A stretch of DNA of 64,000 nucleotides from NCBI GenBank assembly GCA_963706385.1, contig OY970153.1:1178001-1242000 (forward strand), given 5' to 3'. The notes beneath the pieces were generated by a model, which saw only the letters and a list, made by a program, of their open reading frames with translations, ran no database searches and had not been told where the DNA came from. The translations under genes and the position numbers were made by a program. Positions within the stretch are counted from its first letter, which is position 1. Every line of letters begins with the position of its first letter. Of the stretch, positions 51,009 through 60,691 are shown in pieces. The stretch comes from Poindextera sp963706385. GTDB lineage: Bacteria; Pseudomonadota; Alphaproteobacteria; Caulobacterales; Caulobacteraceae.

Positions 51009-51130
51009 CTGCGCGTCCTGTCTTCGGCGCCGCCGGATCGCGATGGGCGTCTTCGTCACGGTCAGGCTATCGCCGGGCCCGCGCGAGGGCAAATGCTTTG
51101 GATCGGCCGCGGTCGGGGGCGGAAATCCGG

Positions 51131-53014
51131 CTAGGCGACCTTGTCGTCCGGCGCCTGCAGGCGGGCGAGCAGCACGCCTTCGCTGACTTGGTCGCCGGCC
51201 TTGACCGTCAGTTCGGCCACCACCCCGACCATCGGCGCGGTCAGGACGTGCTCCATCTTCATCGCCTCGAGCGTGACCAGCGGCTGGCCCCGCTTGACCG
51301 CCTCGCCGAGCGTGGCGTGGACGGCGACGACCTTGCCCGGCATCGGCGAGACCACAACATCCTCGCCTTCGGCCTCGCCCGCGCCGTGGCCGGCCTTGGC
51401 GGCGGTGAAGGCGAAGGTCTCGCCGTCCACGAAGACGACGATCCGCTCGCCGATCCGGGCGGTCGGCAGGGTCGGTCGGGCCGCCGAAGGGTCGATCCGG
51501 ACCGGACGGACGCCCGCGGCGTCCTCCAGCCGCACCTCGAAGCCGGCCGGCGCGTTCAGCCGGAAGCCGGGAAGCGCGCCCCACGGCGAGGGTCCGTCGC
51601 CGGTCGGCCAGGCCCTGGCCGCCGCCTCGATCGCCGCCGCCGGCGAGTCCCTGGCCGGGATCAGTTCGGCCTTGCGCGCATCGATGAAATCGGTGTCCAC
51701 GGCGCCGGCGACGAAGTCGGGATGGGCCAGGCAGCGCGCAAGGAAGGCCGCGTTGGTCCGCACCGGATAGACCTCGACGGACCGGCAGGCCTTGGCCAGG
51801 GCGTTCGCCGCCGTCGCCCGGTCCGGCGCATGGGCGATCAGCTTGGCGATCATCGGATCGTAGAACGGGGTGACCGCCCCGCCCTCCTCCACGGCGCTGT
51901 CGACGCGCACGTCGCCCGGCAGTCGAAAATGGCTCAGCGGCCCGGTCGAGGGCAGAAAGCCCTTGGCGGGATCCTCGGCGTAGAGCCTGGCCTCGATCGC
52001 GTGGCCGTTCAGCGTGATCTGGTCCTGGCTCAGCGGCAAGGGCTCGCCCGAGGCCACGCGCAACTGCCATTCGACCAGGTCCTGGCCGGTGACGACCTCG
52101 GTCACCGGATGCTCGACCTGCAGGCGGGTGTTCATCTCCATGAACCAGATGCGGTCGGCCCTGAGCCCTTCCGAGGCGTCGGCGATGAATTCGACCGTGC
52201 CGGCGCCCTCGTAGCCCACCGCCCGGGCCGCCTTCACCGCCGCCTCGCAGACCAGACGCCGAGTCTCGGCGTCCATGCCGGGCGCGGGCGCCTCCTCGAT
52301 CACCTTCTGATGCCGCCGCTGCAGCGAGCAGTCCCGCTCGAACAGGTGGACCACGCCGCCGTGCTTGTCGGCGAACACCTGGACCTCCAGGTGGCGCGGA
52401 CGGGCGGCGTATTTCTCGAGCAGCACCCGGTCGTCGCCGAAGCTGGCCGCCGCCTCGCGCTTGCAGGCGGCCAGGGCTGCGGCGAAGGCGCCGGCGGTCT
52501 CGACCTTGCGCATGCCCTTGCCGCCACCGCCGGCCACCGCCTTGATCAGCACCGGCCAGCCGATCGCCGCAGCCTCGGCGGCCAGCCGATCGGGCGATTG
52601 ATCCTCACCTAGATAGCCCGGGGTGATCGGAACGCCGGCCTTGGCCATCAGCCGCTTGGCGGCGTCCTTCAGCCCCATGGCGTCGATCGCCGCGGGCGGC
52701 GGGCCGACCCAAACCAGGCCCGCGTCGATCACGGCTTGCGCGAAGGCGGCGTTTTCCGACAGGAAACCGTAGCCGGGATGGATCGCCGCCGCACCGCTGG
52801 CCTTGGCGGCCGCCAGGATCGCCTCGGCCTTCAGATAGCTGTCGCGGGCCGTCTCCCCGCCGATCGCCACCGCCTCGTCGGCCTCGCGCGCATGCGGCGC
52901 GGCGGCGTCGGCCTCGGAATAGACCGCCACGGTCCGGATCCCGAGGCGGCGCGCGGTGCGGATGATCCGCCGGGCGATCTCGCCGCGGTTGGCGATGAGC
53001 AGCGAGCCGATCAT
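51131..53014 (-). CDS. liuD: Biotin-dependent acyl-CoA carboxylase alpha subunit, probable methylcrotonyl-CoA carboxylase
   Basis: 627 aa. Biotin carboxylase domain (1-450: IANRGEIARRIIRTARRLG, HPGYGFLSENAAFA, GGGGKGMRKV ATP loop, FMEMNTRLQVEHPVTE) and a C-terminal biotin carrier with EAMKMEH (biotinyl K586). Carboxylates biotin for LiuB. The gene order liuA-liuB-liuD identifies the 3-methylcrotonyl-CoA (leucine) rather than propionyl-CoA or geranyl-CoA system, though geranyl-CoA carboxylase is similar. 4 bp from liuB. Confidence 0.92.
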   Translation of the reverse strand: MIGSLLIANRGEIARRIIRTARRLGIRTVAVYSEADAAAPHAREADEAVAIGGETARDSYLKAEAILAAAKASGAAAIHPGYGFLSENAAFAQAVIDAGLVWVGPPPAAIDAMGLKDAAKRLMAKAGVPITPGYLGEDQSPDRLAAEAAAIGWPVLIKAVAGGGGKGMRKVETAGAFAAALAACKREAAASFGDDRVLLEKYAARPRHLEVQVFADKHGGVVHLFERDCSLQRRHQKVIEEAPAPGMDAETRRLVCEAAVKAARAVGYEGAGTVEFIADASEGLRADRIWFMEMNTRLQVEHPVTEVVTGQDLVEWQLRVASGEPLPLSQDQITLNGHAIEARLYAEDPAKGFLPSTGPLSHFRLPGDVRVDSAVEEGGAVTPFYDPMIAKLIAHAPDRATAANALAKACRSVEVYPVRTNAAFLARCLAHPDFVAGAVDTDFIDARKAELIPARDSPAAAIEAAARAWPTGDGPSPWGALPGFRLNAPAGFEVRLEDAAGVRPVRIDPSAARPTLPTARIGERIVVFVDGETFAFTAAKAGHGAGEAEGEDVVVSPMPGKVVAVHATLGEAVKRGQPLVTLEAMKMEHVLTAPMVGVVAELTVKAGDQVSEGVLLARLQAPDDKVA

Positions 53015-53018
53015 CGCG

Positions 53019-54622
<1,604 letters not shown>

Positions 54623-54626
<4 letters not shown>

Positions 54627-55789
54627 GCCCCGATCAACTCGCGGCCGATCAGGAAGCGGCGAATCTCGTTGGTCCCGGCGCCGATGTCATAGATCTTGGC
54701 GTCGCGCAGCAGGCGCTCGACCGGATAGTCCTTGGTGTAGCCCGCGCCGCCCAGGGCCTGGATTGCTTCCAGCGCCGTCTTCACCGCATTCTCCGAGGCC
54801 AGGAGGATCGCGCCGGCCGCGTCGAACCGGGTGGTCAGGCCGGCGTCGCAGGCCCTCGCCACCGCATAGACATAGGCCCTGGCCGAGTTCAGCGCGACGT
54901 ACATGTCGGCGACCTTGCCCTGCATCAGCTGGAAGGAGCCGATGGCCTTGCCGAACTGCTTGCGCTCGCGGACGTAAGGCAGCACCACGTCCAGACACGC
55001 CTGCATGATGCCCAGCGGTCCCGCCGACAGCACCGCCCGCTCGTAGTCCAGCCCGCTCATCAAGACGCCCGCGCCGCCGTTTTGGGGGCCGAGCACGTTG
55101 TCTTCGGGAACCTCGCAGTCCTCGAACACCAGCTCGCAGGTGTCCGAGCCGCGCATGCCCATCTTGTCGAGCTTCTGGGACGTCGAAAACCCCTTGAACG
55201 ACTTCTCGATCAGGAAGGCGGTGACGCCGCGGCTCTCGGCGGCGGGATCGGTCTTGGCGTAGACCACCAGGGTGTCGGCGTGCGGACCGTTGGTGATCCA
55301 GAACTTGGTTCCGTTCAGCACGTAGCGGTCGCCACGCTTCTCGGCCCGCAGGCGCATGGAGATCACGTCCGAGCCGGCGCCGGCCTCGCTCATGGCCAGC
55401 GCGCCGACGTGTTCGCCGCTGATCAGCTTGGGCAGATAGCGCCGTTTCTGCTCGGAACTGCCCCAGCGGCGGATCTGGTTGACGCAGAGATTGGAATGGG
55501 CGCCGTAGCTCAGCCCCACCGCGGCCGACGCCCTGGAGACCTCCTCCATCGCCACCACGTGCTCGAGATAGCCGAGGCCAAGGCCGCCCCACTCCTCCTC
55601 CACCGTGATTCCGTGCAGACCGAGAGCGCCCATCGGCTCCCAGAGCTGGCGGGGAAAGGCGTTGGCCTCATCGATCCGGGCGGCCAGGGGCGCGATCTCG
55701 GCGGCCGCGAACCGGGCCGTGGTCTCGCGAATCGCGTCCGCGGTCTCCCCAAGGGCGAAATCGAGCCGCGGCCCGTCGTTCGGTGTCAT
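54623..55789 (-). CDS. liuA: Isovaleryl-CoA dehydrogenase
   Basis: 388 aa from ATG 55789 (GTG 55798 is also in frame). Acyl-CoA dehydrogenase with GITVEEEWGGLGLGYLEHVVAMEE, ALAMSEAGAGSDVISMRLRAEK (FAD signature), LNGTKFWITNGPHADTLVVYAKTD, and the C-terminal GGAGYTKDYPVERLLRDAKIYDIGAGTNEIRR. Isovaleryl-CoA to 3-methylcrotonyl-CoA with ETF as acceptor. Operon context with liuB and liuD fixes the substrate. Confidence 0.93.
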
Positions 55790-55901
55790 GGCGGTCACTC
55801 TAAACCACCCGATCGATCATCCGAAAACCGAAACGGACAGCCCCGTTCTTATATTGACGCGCCAAGAGCGGGGCCCCGCGTCGCGGTCGGACGCGGCGCC
55901 G

Positions 55902-56390
55902 TCACGCCGAAAGCGTGTCGGGATCGCCCACCCGCTTGAGGGTCACCTGCTTCAACCCCGTGAGGATGGCCTGGCGCTCCTTCTGGCTGATCGAGGCGCC
56001 GCCGGCGCGCAACATGCGCAGCGCTTCGATGTGCACGTCGACCGCGACCCAGTCCCACGCGTCACGCGCTTCGCACAGGGCGGTCAACTGACACAGCGCC
56101 CGCGCGGCCTGGTCGATGTCGGTGGTCTTGGCGAAGATCGAAGCGTCGACGATCCTGGAGCCGAATTGATACAGGTCCCCAAAGGGCTCATCGGCCCGGC
56201 CCGACGCGCCGGGGCCGAAACGGGCCTCGATCTGGCGCAGGGCGTCGTCGATCACCGCCTCGCACGGCTCGCGCAAGACTTCCAGCGACACGTCGGCGCG
56301 CCGCAAGGCCTCTTCCACCGTCAGGCCGCCCGGGCGGAAGGCTTCTTTTGACAGCCGGGTCTCGACCTTGAACTTCTTGGCTTTGCTCAT
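55902..56390 (-). CDS. cheE: Chemotaxis protein CheE
   Basis: 162 aa helical protein, no known catalytic motif. Assigned by position: last gene after cheYIII in an operon with the order of the Caulobacter che cluster, and start overlapping the cheYIII stop (ATATGA). Contains RLSKEAFRPGGLTVEEALRRAD and LTALCEARDAWDWVAVDVHIEALRML. Role unknown; linked to chemotaxis output in Caulobacter. Confidence 0.8.
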   Translation of the reverse strand: MSKAKKFKVETRLSKEAFRPGGLTVEEALRRADVSLEVLREPCEAVIDDALRQIEARFGPGASGRADEPFGDLYQFGSRIVDASIFAKTTDIDQAARALCQLTALCEARDAWDWVAVDVHIEALRMLRAGGASISQKERQAILTGLKQVTLKRVGDPDTLSA

Positions 56391-56995
56391 ATCGTGACCT
56401 TGGCGGGCTTCATCAGGGCGTTGATCTCATCCTGACTGAGGTTCGGCTCAGCAGGACCGGTTAGCTTGACGGCCCGATCGGCGGAGCGCCGACCCTTGGT
56501 GCCTGGCGGCGGACCCAAACGCTTGAACCGACGATCCGGGCCCGCATATGCCTCGCTATTGATGAATTCTCTGTTCTCGCGCGCCATCCACATGATGCGC
56601 TGCAGCAGAGTTTTGGGCGTGAGCGGTTTGGTGATGACAAAGTGCGCCCCCTCGTCGCGCACGCGCTCGACGAGCGAGGTGCGGGGATCGGCGGTGACCA
56701 TCACGGTCGGGGCGTACCGGGAGGGCTCGGCGGCCTCATGTCGCAGCCAGCGCACGAACGTGGCGCCGTCGTCATCACGCAGGTGCGCGTCGGCGAGCAC
56801 GAAGTCGATCGGCATCTCCCCAACCGTCTCCATCGCCTCCAGCAGGCTTCGGCATTTCACCATGGTTCGCGCGCCGAAGCCCGAGACGACCTGGCCCATG
56901 ATATCCAGCGACTGTTCGTTTTCATCGACCAGCAGGAACGAAATCCGCTCCAGGTTGATCCTGTCGCCGTCGATCAGGTCTCCGAGTTTGCTCAT
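56387..56995 (-). CDS. cheYIII: CheY-like response regulator with FliM-like C-terminal motif (CheYIII)
   Basis: 202 aa. Receiver domain (about 15-130) with acidic D24/E25, phosphoacceptor D69, T101 and K123. A 70-residue tail follows: a GPDRRFKRLGPPPG basic stretch and, at 186-195, LSQDEINALM. That decapeptide resembles the N-terminal CheY-binding peptide of FliM (LSQxEIDALL). The tail could dock another CheY~P or the switch. Lies between cheU and cheE. Confidence 0.88.
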   Translation of the reverse strand: MSKLGDLIDGDRINLERISFLLVDENEQSLDIMGQVVSGFGARTMVKCRSLLEAMETVGEMPIDFVLADAHLRDDDGATFVRWLRHEAAEPSRYAPTVMVTADPRTSLVERVRDEGAHFVITKPLTPKTLLQRIMWMARENREFINSEAYAGPDRRFKRLGPPPGTKGRRSADRAVKLTGPAEPNLSQDEINALMKPAKVTI

Positions 56996-57002
56996 GGCTT
57001 TG

Positions 57003-57383
57003 TCACCAAAGATCCGGTTCGCCGGTCTCGACGGTCTCGCTGTGAGCGCCGCTGAGCCGCGCCTTGAGATCCGACAGCTTCAACCCGTCGAGCAAGCCCT
57101 CCGGCGTCGCGCCGAATTCGCCGCCCTCGGCCAGACGCTCGACCAGACCGGCCAGATCGGCGATCCGCTGGGTGAGCTCGTCCAGGCGCTGGAGCCGTTC
57201 GGCGAGGTCGCGCCGCATGCCGTCGCCGAACACTTCGTCGAGCGCCTCACCGAGCGCCTCCTGGCAATCCTCGGCGATGACCGCGGCGGCGGTCAGTTCA
57301 TCCGCCAGCCGGCCGACCAACTCGCCCGTGGAGACGTCTTCCGTCACGCGGTGAGGATCGATGGGGATGACTTGACCGTTCAT
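57003..57383 (-). CDS. cheU: Chemotaxis protein CheU
   Basis: 126 aa from ATG 57383 (GAGG upstream); an upstream extension would overlap cheD. Acidic helical protein starting MNGQVIPIDPHRVTEDVS, with a long heptad-like segment ADELTAAAVIAEDCQEALGE and a tail LKLSDLKARLSG. No enzymatic motif. Named by its place between cheD and cheYIII as in Caulobacter. Possibly a CheZ-like or scaffold role, not shown by sequence. Confidence 0.75.
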   Translation of the reverse strand: MNGQVIPIDPHRVTEDVSTGELVGRLADELTAAAVIAEDCQEALGEALDEVFGDGMRRDLAERLQRLDELTQRIADLAGLVERLAEGGEFGATPEGLLDGLKLSDLKARLSGAHSETVETGEPDLW

Positions 57384-57391
57384 GCGCGCCT

Positions 57392-57925
57392 CTAGAATAG
57401 CTCGACGCCGCCGTCGGCGGGCACGATCGAACGTGGGGACTGTTTCGACAAATCCGGCGCCTGCGCGACCGCGCGCTGACGGGCTCGGCCGCAAGCGGGC
57501 CAGAATTCCACCCGCCGCGCCTGTACGCCGCCGAGGCTGGAGCCGATCACGGTGACGCCCTCGGCCTCCAGAAAGCGGCGGGCGAAGGCGGCGTTGGCGC
57601 CGCCGATGTCGCCCAGCGAGTCGAACATCCGAGCGCCGCCGAACAGCCAGGCCTGAAAGCGTTCGCGGCGCGCGCCCATCTTCATCAGGTCGTTGATCAG
57701 CACTTCCATGGCGTAGGCGCCGTAACGCATCGCTTCCTCACCCATCGTCGCCCCGCTGGAGTCCTCGGCCAGCAGGAAGTGGTTCATGCCGCCGACGCCC
57801 GTTTGCGGATCGTGCAGGCAGGCGGCCACGCACGAGCCCAGCACCGTCGTCATTACGACGTCGGGATCGGCCGAAACCGCGTGCTCGCCCTGGATCACGT
57901 GCAGCTTGCGGGCGCCATGGTTCAC
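57392..57925 (-). CDS. cheD: Chemoreceptor glutamine deamidase CheD
   Basis: 177 aa. Catalytic C32 and H49 in VLGSCVAACLHDP and GVGGMNHFLL; AYAMEVLINDLMKMGARRER and WLFGGARMFD are family segments. Deamidates receptor glutamines and can bind CheC-type phosphatases. GTG start at 57925 overlaps the cheYII stop (GTGA). Confidence 0.94.
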   Translation of the reverse strand: MNHGARKLHVIQGEHAVSADPDVVMTTVLGSCVAACLHDPQTGVGGMNHFLLAEDSSGATMGEEAMRYGAYAMEVLINDLMKMGARRERFQAWLFGGARMFDSLGDIGGANAAFARRFLEAEGVTVIGSSLGGVQARRVEFWPACGRARQRAVAQAPDLSKQSPRSIVPADGGVELF

Positions 57926-58311
57926 GTCAGGGCTCCAAACACTTCTTCGATTTTCGACTTCAAGACCGCGACGGTGAACGGTTTTACTAGGTAGTTGTTA
58001 ACGCCGAACTGCGCCGCCTGCTGCACCAGCTCCTTGTCGGCGCGGCCGGTGAGCATGATGAAGGCGATATTGCGGATCGGCTCGTGGGAGCGGATGGCGC
58101 GAAGCAGACCCAGGCCGTCGAGCTTGGGCATATTGTAGTCCGAGATCACCAGATGGGGCTGCTGGCTGAGTATGGCGCGCAGGCCATCCTCGCCGTCGAC
58201 GGCTTCGCGGGTGTTGACGATGCCCAATTGCTGCAGTCCGTTACGCACCAGGGAGCGTATGGTCTGTTGGTCATCGACGATCAGGACATTGAGGGCTGCG
58301 GCTGCGGGCAT
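57922..58311 (-). CDS. cheY: Chemotaxis response regulator CheY (CheYII)
   Basis: 129 aa single receiver domain. D13/D14, phosphoacceptor D58, T88 and K110 all present, with LVISDYNMPKLDG and IMLTGRADKE. Its lack of an output domain and position after cheB identify it as the motor-binding CheY of the cluster. 3 bp from cheB stop-start. Confidence 0.94.
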   Translation of the reverse strand: MPAAAALNVLIVDDQQTIRSLVRNGLQQLGIVNTREAVDGEDGLRAILSQQPHLVISDYNMPKLDGLGLLRAIRSHEPIRNIAFIMLTGRADKELVQQAAQFGVNNYLVKPFTVAVLKSKIEEVFGALT

Positions 58312-58314
58312 GGC

Positions 58315-59340
58315 TCAGCGCTTCTTTTCGCAGAGAGAGAGGATGAGGGAACCGATCTCGCCGATCGGCGCTTGACGCTCGACGGCGCCGATTTCGAACG
58401 CGACCTTGGGCATGCCGTAGACGACGCACGTGGCCTCATCCTGACCGAGGGTGCGCGCGCCGGCCGCTCGCATGGTCTTGAGGCCCTGGGCCCCGTCGCG
58501 GCCCATGCCGGTCAGGATCGCGCCGACGGCCGCGCCGCCGACGGTCTCGGCCACCAAGTCGAAGAGGGCGTCCACCGACGGGCGGTGACCGTTGACCAGA
58601 TCGCCCTCGCGCAGGCGGCAGCGCAGACCGGCCGAGCGGGTGATCTCCAGATGGGCCTCGCCGCCGGGGGCGAGGTAGATCCGGCCCGGCTCGATCGGCG
58701 CGCCGTCGTAGGCTTCCTCCACCCGCGCGGCGCAGCTTCGATCAAGGCGCGCGGCGAAGCTCTGGGTGAAGCTGGCCGGCATGTGCTGGGTGATCACCGT
58801 GGCGGGACAGTTCTTCGGAAAATGTTCGATCACGTTCAGCAGGGCCTCGACCCCGCCGGTTGACGAGCCGATCGCCACCAGGGTGTTGGAGGCCTGGTAG
58901 TCGTCGCGGACGACGGCCGGGCGGCCCTGCGCCGCGCCGCGGCCCCGGACCCTGGCCCGCGCGGCGGCCTTGACCTTGTCCGCCAGGTCCGACAGCCCCT
59001 CGCCGGTCAGGCTGGTCGGCTTGGCCACGCAGTCCACCGCGCCCAGCTCGAGCGCCCGCAGGCTGGCGCCAGCGCCGGCCACGGTCAGGGTCGAAACCAT
59101 CACCACCGGCATCGGCCGCAGCCGCATGATCTTCTCGAGGAATTCGAGGCCGTTCATGTTCGGCATCTCGATATCCAGGGTGATCACGTCCGGATTGAGC
59201 TCCTTGATCGTTTGGCGCGCCTCGAGCGGATCGCCGGCGAACCCGACCACCTCGATTTCCGGATCGCGGCGCAGGACCGCGGAGATCAGCCCCCGCATGG
59301 TCGCCGAATCGTCGACGATGACCGCGCGCACCCGGCTCAT
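58315..59340 (-). CDS. cheB: Chemotaxis response regulator methylesterase CheB
   Basis: 341 aa. N-terminal receiver (1-120; phosphoacceptor D56 in ITLDIEMP) and C-terminal methylesterase with catalytic S160 (SSTGG), H186 (TQHMP) and D in TGMGRDGAQG. Removes methyl groups from receptors. Start overlaps the cheR stop. Confidence 0.96.
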   Translation of the reverse strand: MSRVRAVIVDDSATMRGLISAVLRRDPEIEVVGFAGDPLEARQTIKELNPDVITLDIEMPNMNGLEFLEKIMRLRPMPVVMVSTLTVAGAGASLRALELGAVDCVAKPTSLTGEGLSDLADKVKAAARARVRGRGAAQGRPAVVRDDYQASNTLVAIGSSTGGVEALLNVIEHFPKNCPATVITQHMPASFTQSFAARLDRSCAARVEEAYDGAPIEPGRIYLAPGGEAHLEITRSAGLRCRLREGDLVNGHRPSVDALFDLVAETVGGAAVGAILTGMGRDGAQGLKTMRAAGARTLGQDEATCVVYGMPKVAFEIGAVERQAPIGEIGSLILSLCEKKR

Positions 59341-60224
59341 GACCGGCCTCCCGTCCGGCGATAGACGGTCAGGCCGTCGGTGGCGAAGCTGGCGGCGACG
59401 GGGCCCGAAACCCGCTCGGAGTGGCCGATGTAGAGTCGCCCCTGCGGGCCCAGCAGGGGCGCGAAGCGCGACCAGATTTTATCTTGGGTCTTCTCGTCGA
59501 AATAGATCACCACGTTGCGGCAGAAAATGGCGTCGAACGGACCCTTCACCGGCCACGACCCGATCAGATTGAGCTCCTTGAAGCTCACCAACGAGCGGAC
59601 GGCGGCGCTCACCCGCCACTGGCGATCGCCCTCCGAACCACGTTCCATCCAACGGTTGCGCAACTCGGCCGAGATCGGCTCGACCAGGTCGGCGGGGTAG
59701 CGCCCCTCGCGCGCCTGGGCCACCACCTTGGGATCGATGTCGGTGGCGAGAATCTTGATGTCCAGATCGGGCGCTTCCGGCAGCAGCGACAGAATGGTCA
59801 ACGCTATCGAATAGGGCTCCTGGCCGGTCGAACAGGCCGCCGACCACAGCCTCAGCCTAGCCCCCGCGCGCAGCGCCTCCAGCCGGGGCGCCAGCACCCG
59901 ATCGCGCAGGTGATCGAAATGATGCGGCTCGCGAAAAAACCGCGTCACGTTGGTGGTCAGGGCGCTCAGCATGTTCGCCCGCTCGTCCGCGCCATCCGGC
60001 GAGGCAACCAGGGCGCAATAATCGGCGAAGCTCGGCAGATCGATCAGGCGCAGCCGCTTGGCCAGGCGCGAATAGACCAGCGTGGCCTTGGTTTCGCTCA
60101 GCGTGATGCCGGCCTGTTCGTAGATCAGGTCGGCGATCCGCCGAAAGTCGCTGGCGGTGAACGCGAACTCACCCTCGACGAGGTTCGGCTCGACGCGCCG
60201 GCGATTGGTGGCGACTGAACTCAT
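59337..60224 (-). CDS. cheR: Chemotaxis protein methyltransferase CheR
   Basis: 295 aa. N-terminal helical domain (FRRIADLIYEQAGITLSETKATLVYSRLAKRLR) and SAM-binding domain with LWSAACSTGQEPYSIA and IFCRNVVIYFD. SAM-dependent methylation of receptor glutamates. ATG overlaps the cheW stop. Confidence 0.96.
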   Translation of the reverse strand: MSSVATNRRRVEPNLVEGEFAFTASDFRRIADLIYEQAGITLSETKATLVYSRLAKRLRLIDLPSFADYCALVASPDGADERANMLSALTTNVTRFFREPHHFDHLRDRVLAPRLEALRAGARLRLWSAACSTGQEPYSIALTILSLLPEAPDLDIKILATDIDPKVVAQAREGRYPADLVEPISAELRNRWMERGSEGDRQWRVSAAVRSLVSFKELNLIGSWPVKGPFDAIFCRNVVIYFDEKTQDKIWSRFAPLLGPQGRLYIGHSERVSGPVAASFATDGLTVYRRTGGRS

Positions 60225-60688
60225 GCCGCGAGCGCCTCGACTTCCGGCAGGAGGCGTTCGATCGCGATCTCGCTGATCATCCGACCTTCGATGGTGATCA
60301 AACCGCGCACGAAACTGCGCACGCGGTCACAGGCGACGTCCGGCGTGGGTTGGATCAGATCCTCGGTGATCGACAGGATGTCGGACACCGAATCGACCAG
60401 CAGCCCGACCATGCGCTCGTCGACCTTGACCACGATGATCACCGAACGGACGGTGATTTCCGATGTGGGCAGGCCCAGCCGGGTGGCCAGGTCCATGATC
60501 GGCAGCACCGCGCCGCGCAAGTTGATCACGCCGCGCATGTATTCGGGCGTCTGGGGCAAGGGCGTCGCCGGGCTCCAGCCGCGGATCTCGCGGACGGACA
60601 TGATATCGACGGCGTATTCCTGCTCACCGACACAGAAGGCGATCAATTCTCGGCGTTCCGACGCCGACTGCGGCTGAGTTTCGTTCAT
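60221..60688 (-). CDS. cheW: Chemotaxis coupling protein CheW
   Basis: 155 aa. CheW fold: LIAFCVGEQEYAVDIMSVREIRGWSPATPLPQTPEYMRGVINLRGAVLPIMDL is the family core. Links receptors to CheA. 3 bp after the cheA stop on the minus strand. Confidence 0.96.
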   Translation of the reverse strand: MNETQPQSASERRELIAFCVGEQEYAVDIMSVREIRGWSPATPLPQTPEYMRGVINLRGAVLPIMDLATRLGLPTSEITVRSVIIVVKVDERMVGLLVDSVSDILSITEDLIQPTPDVACDRVRSFVRGLITIEGRMISEIAIERLLPEVEALAA

Positions 60689-60691
60689 GGG

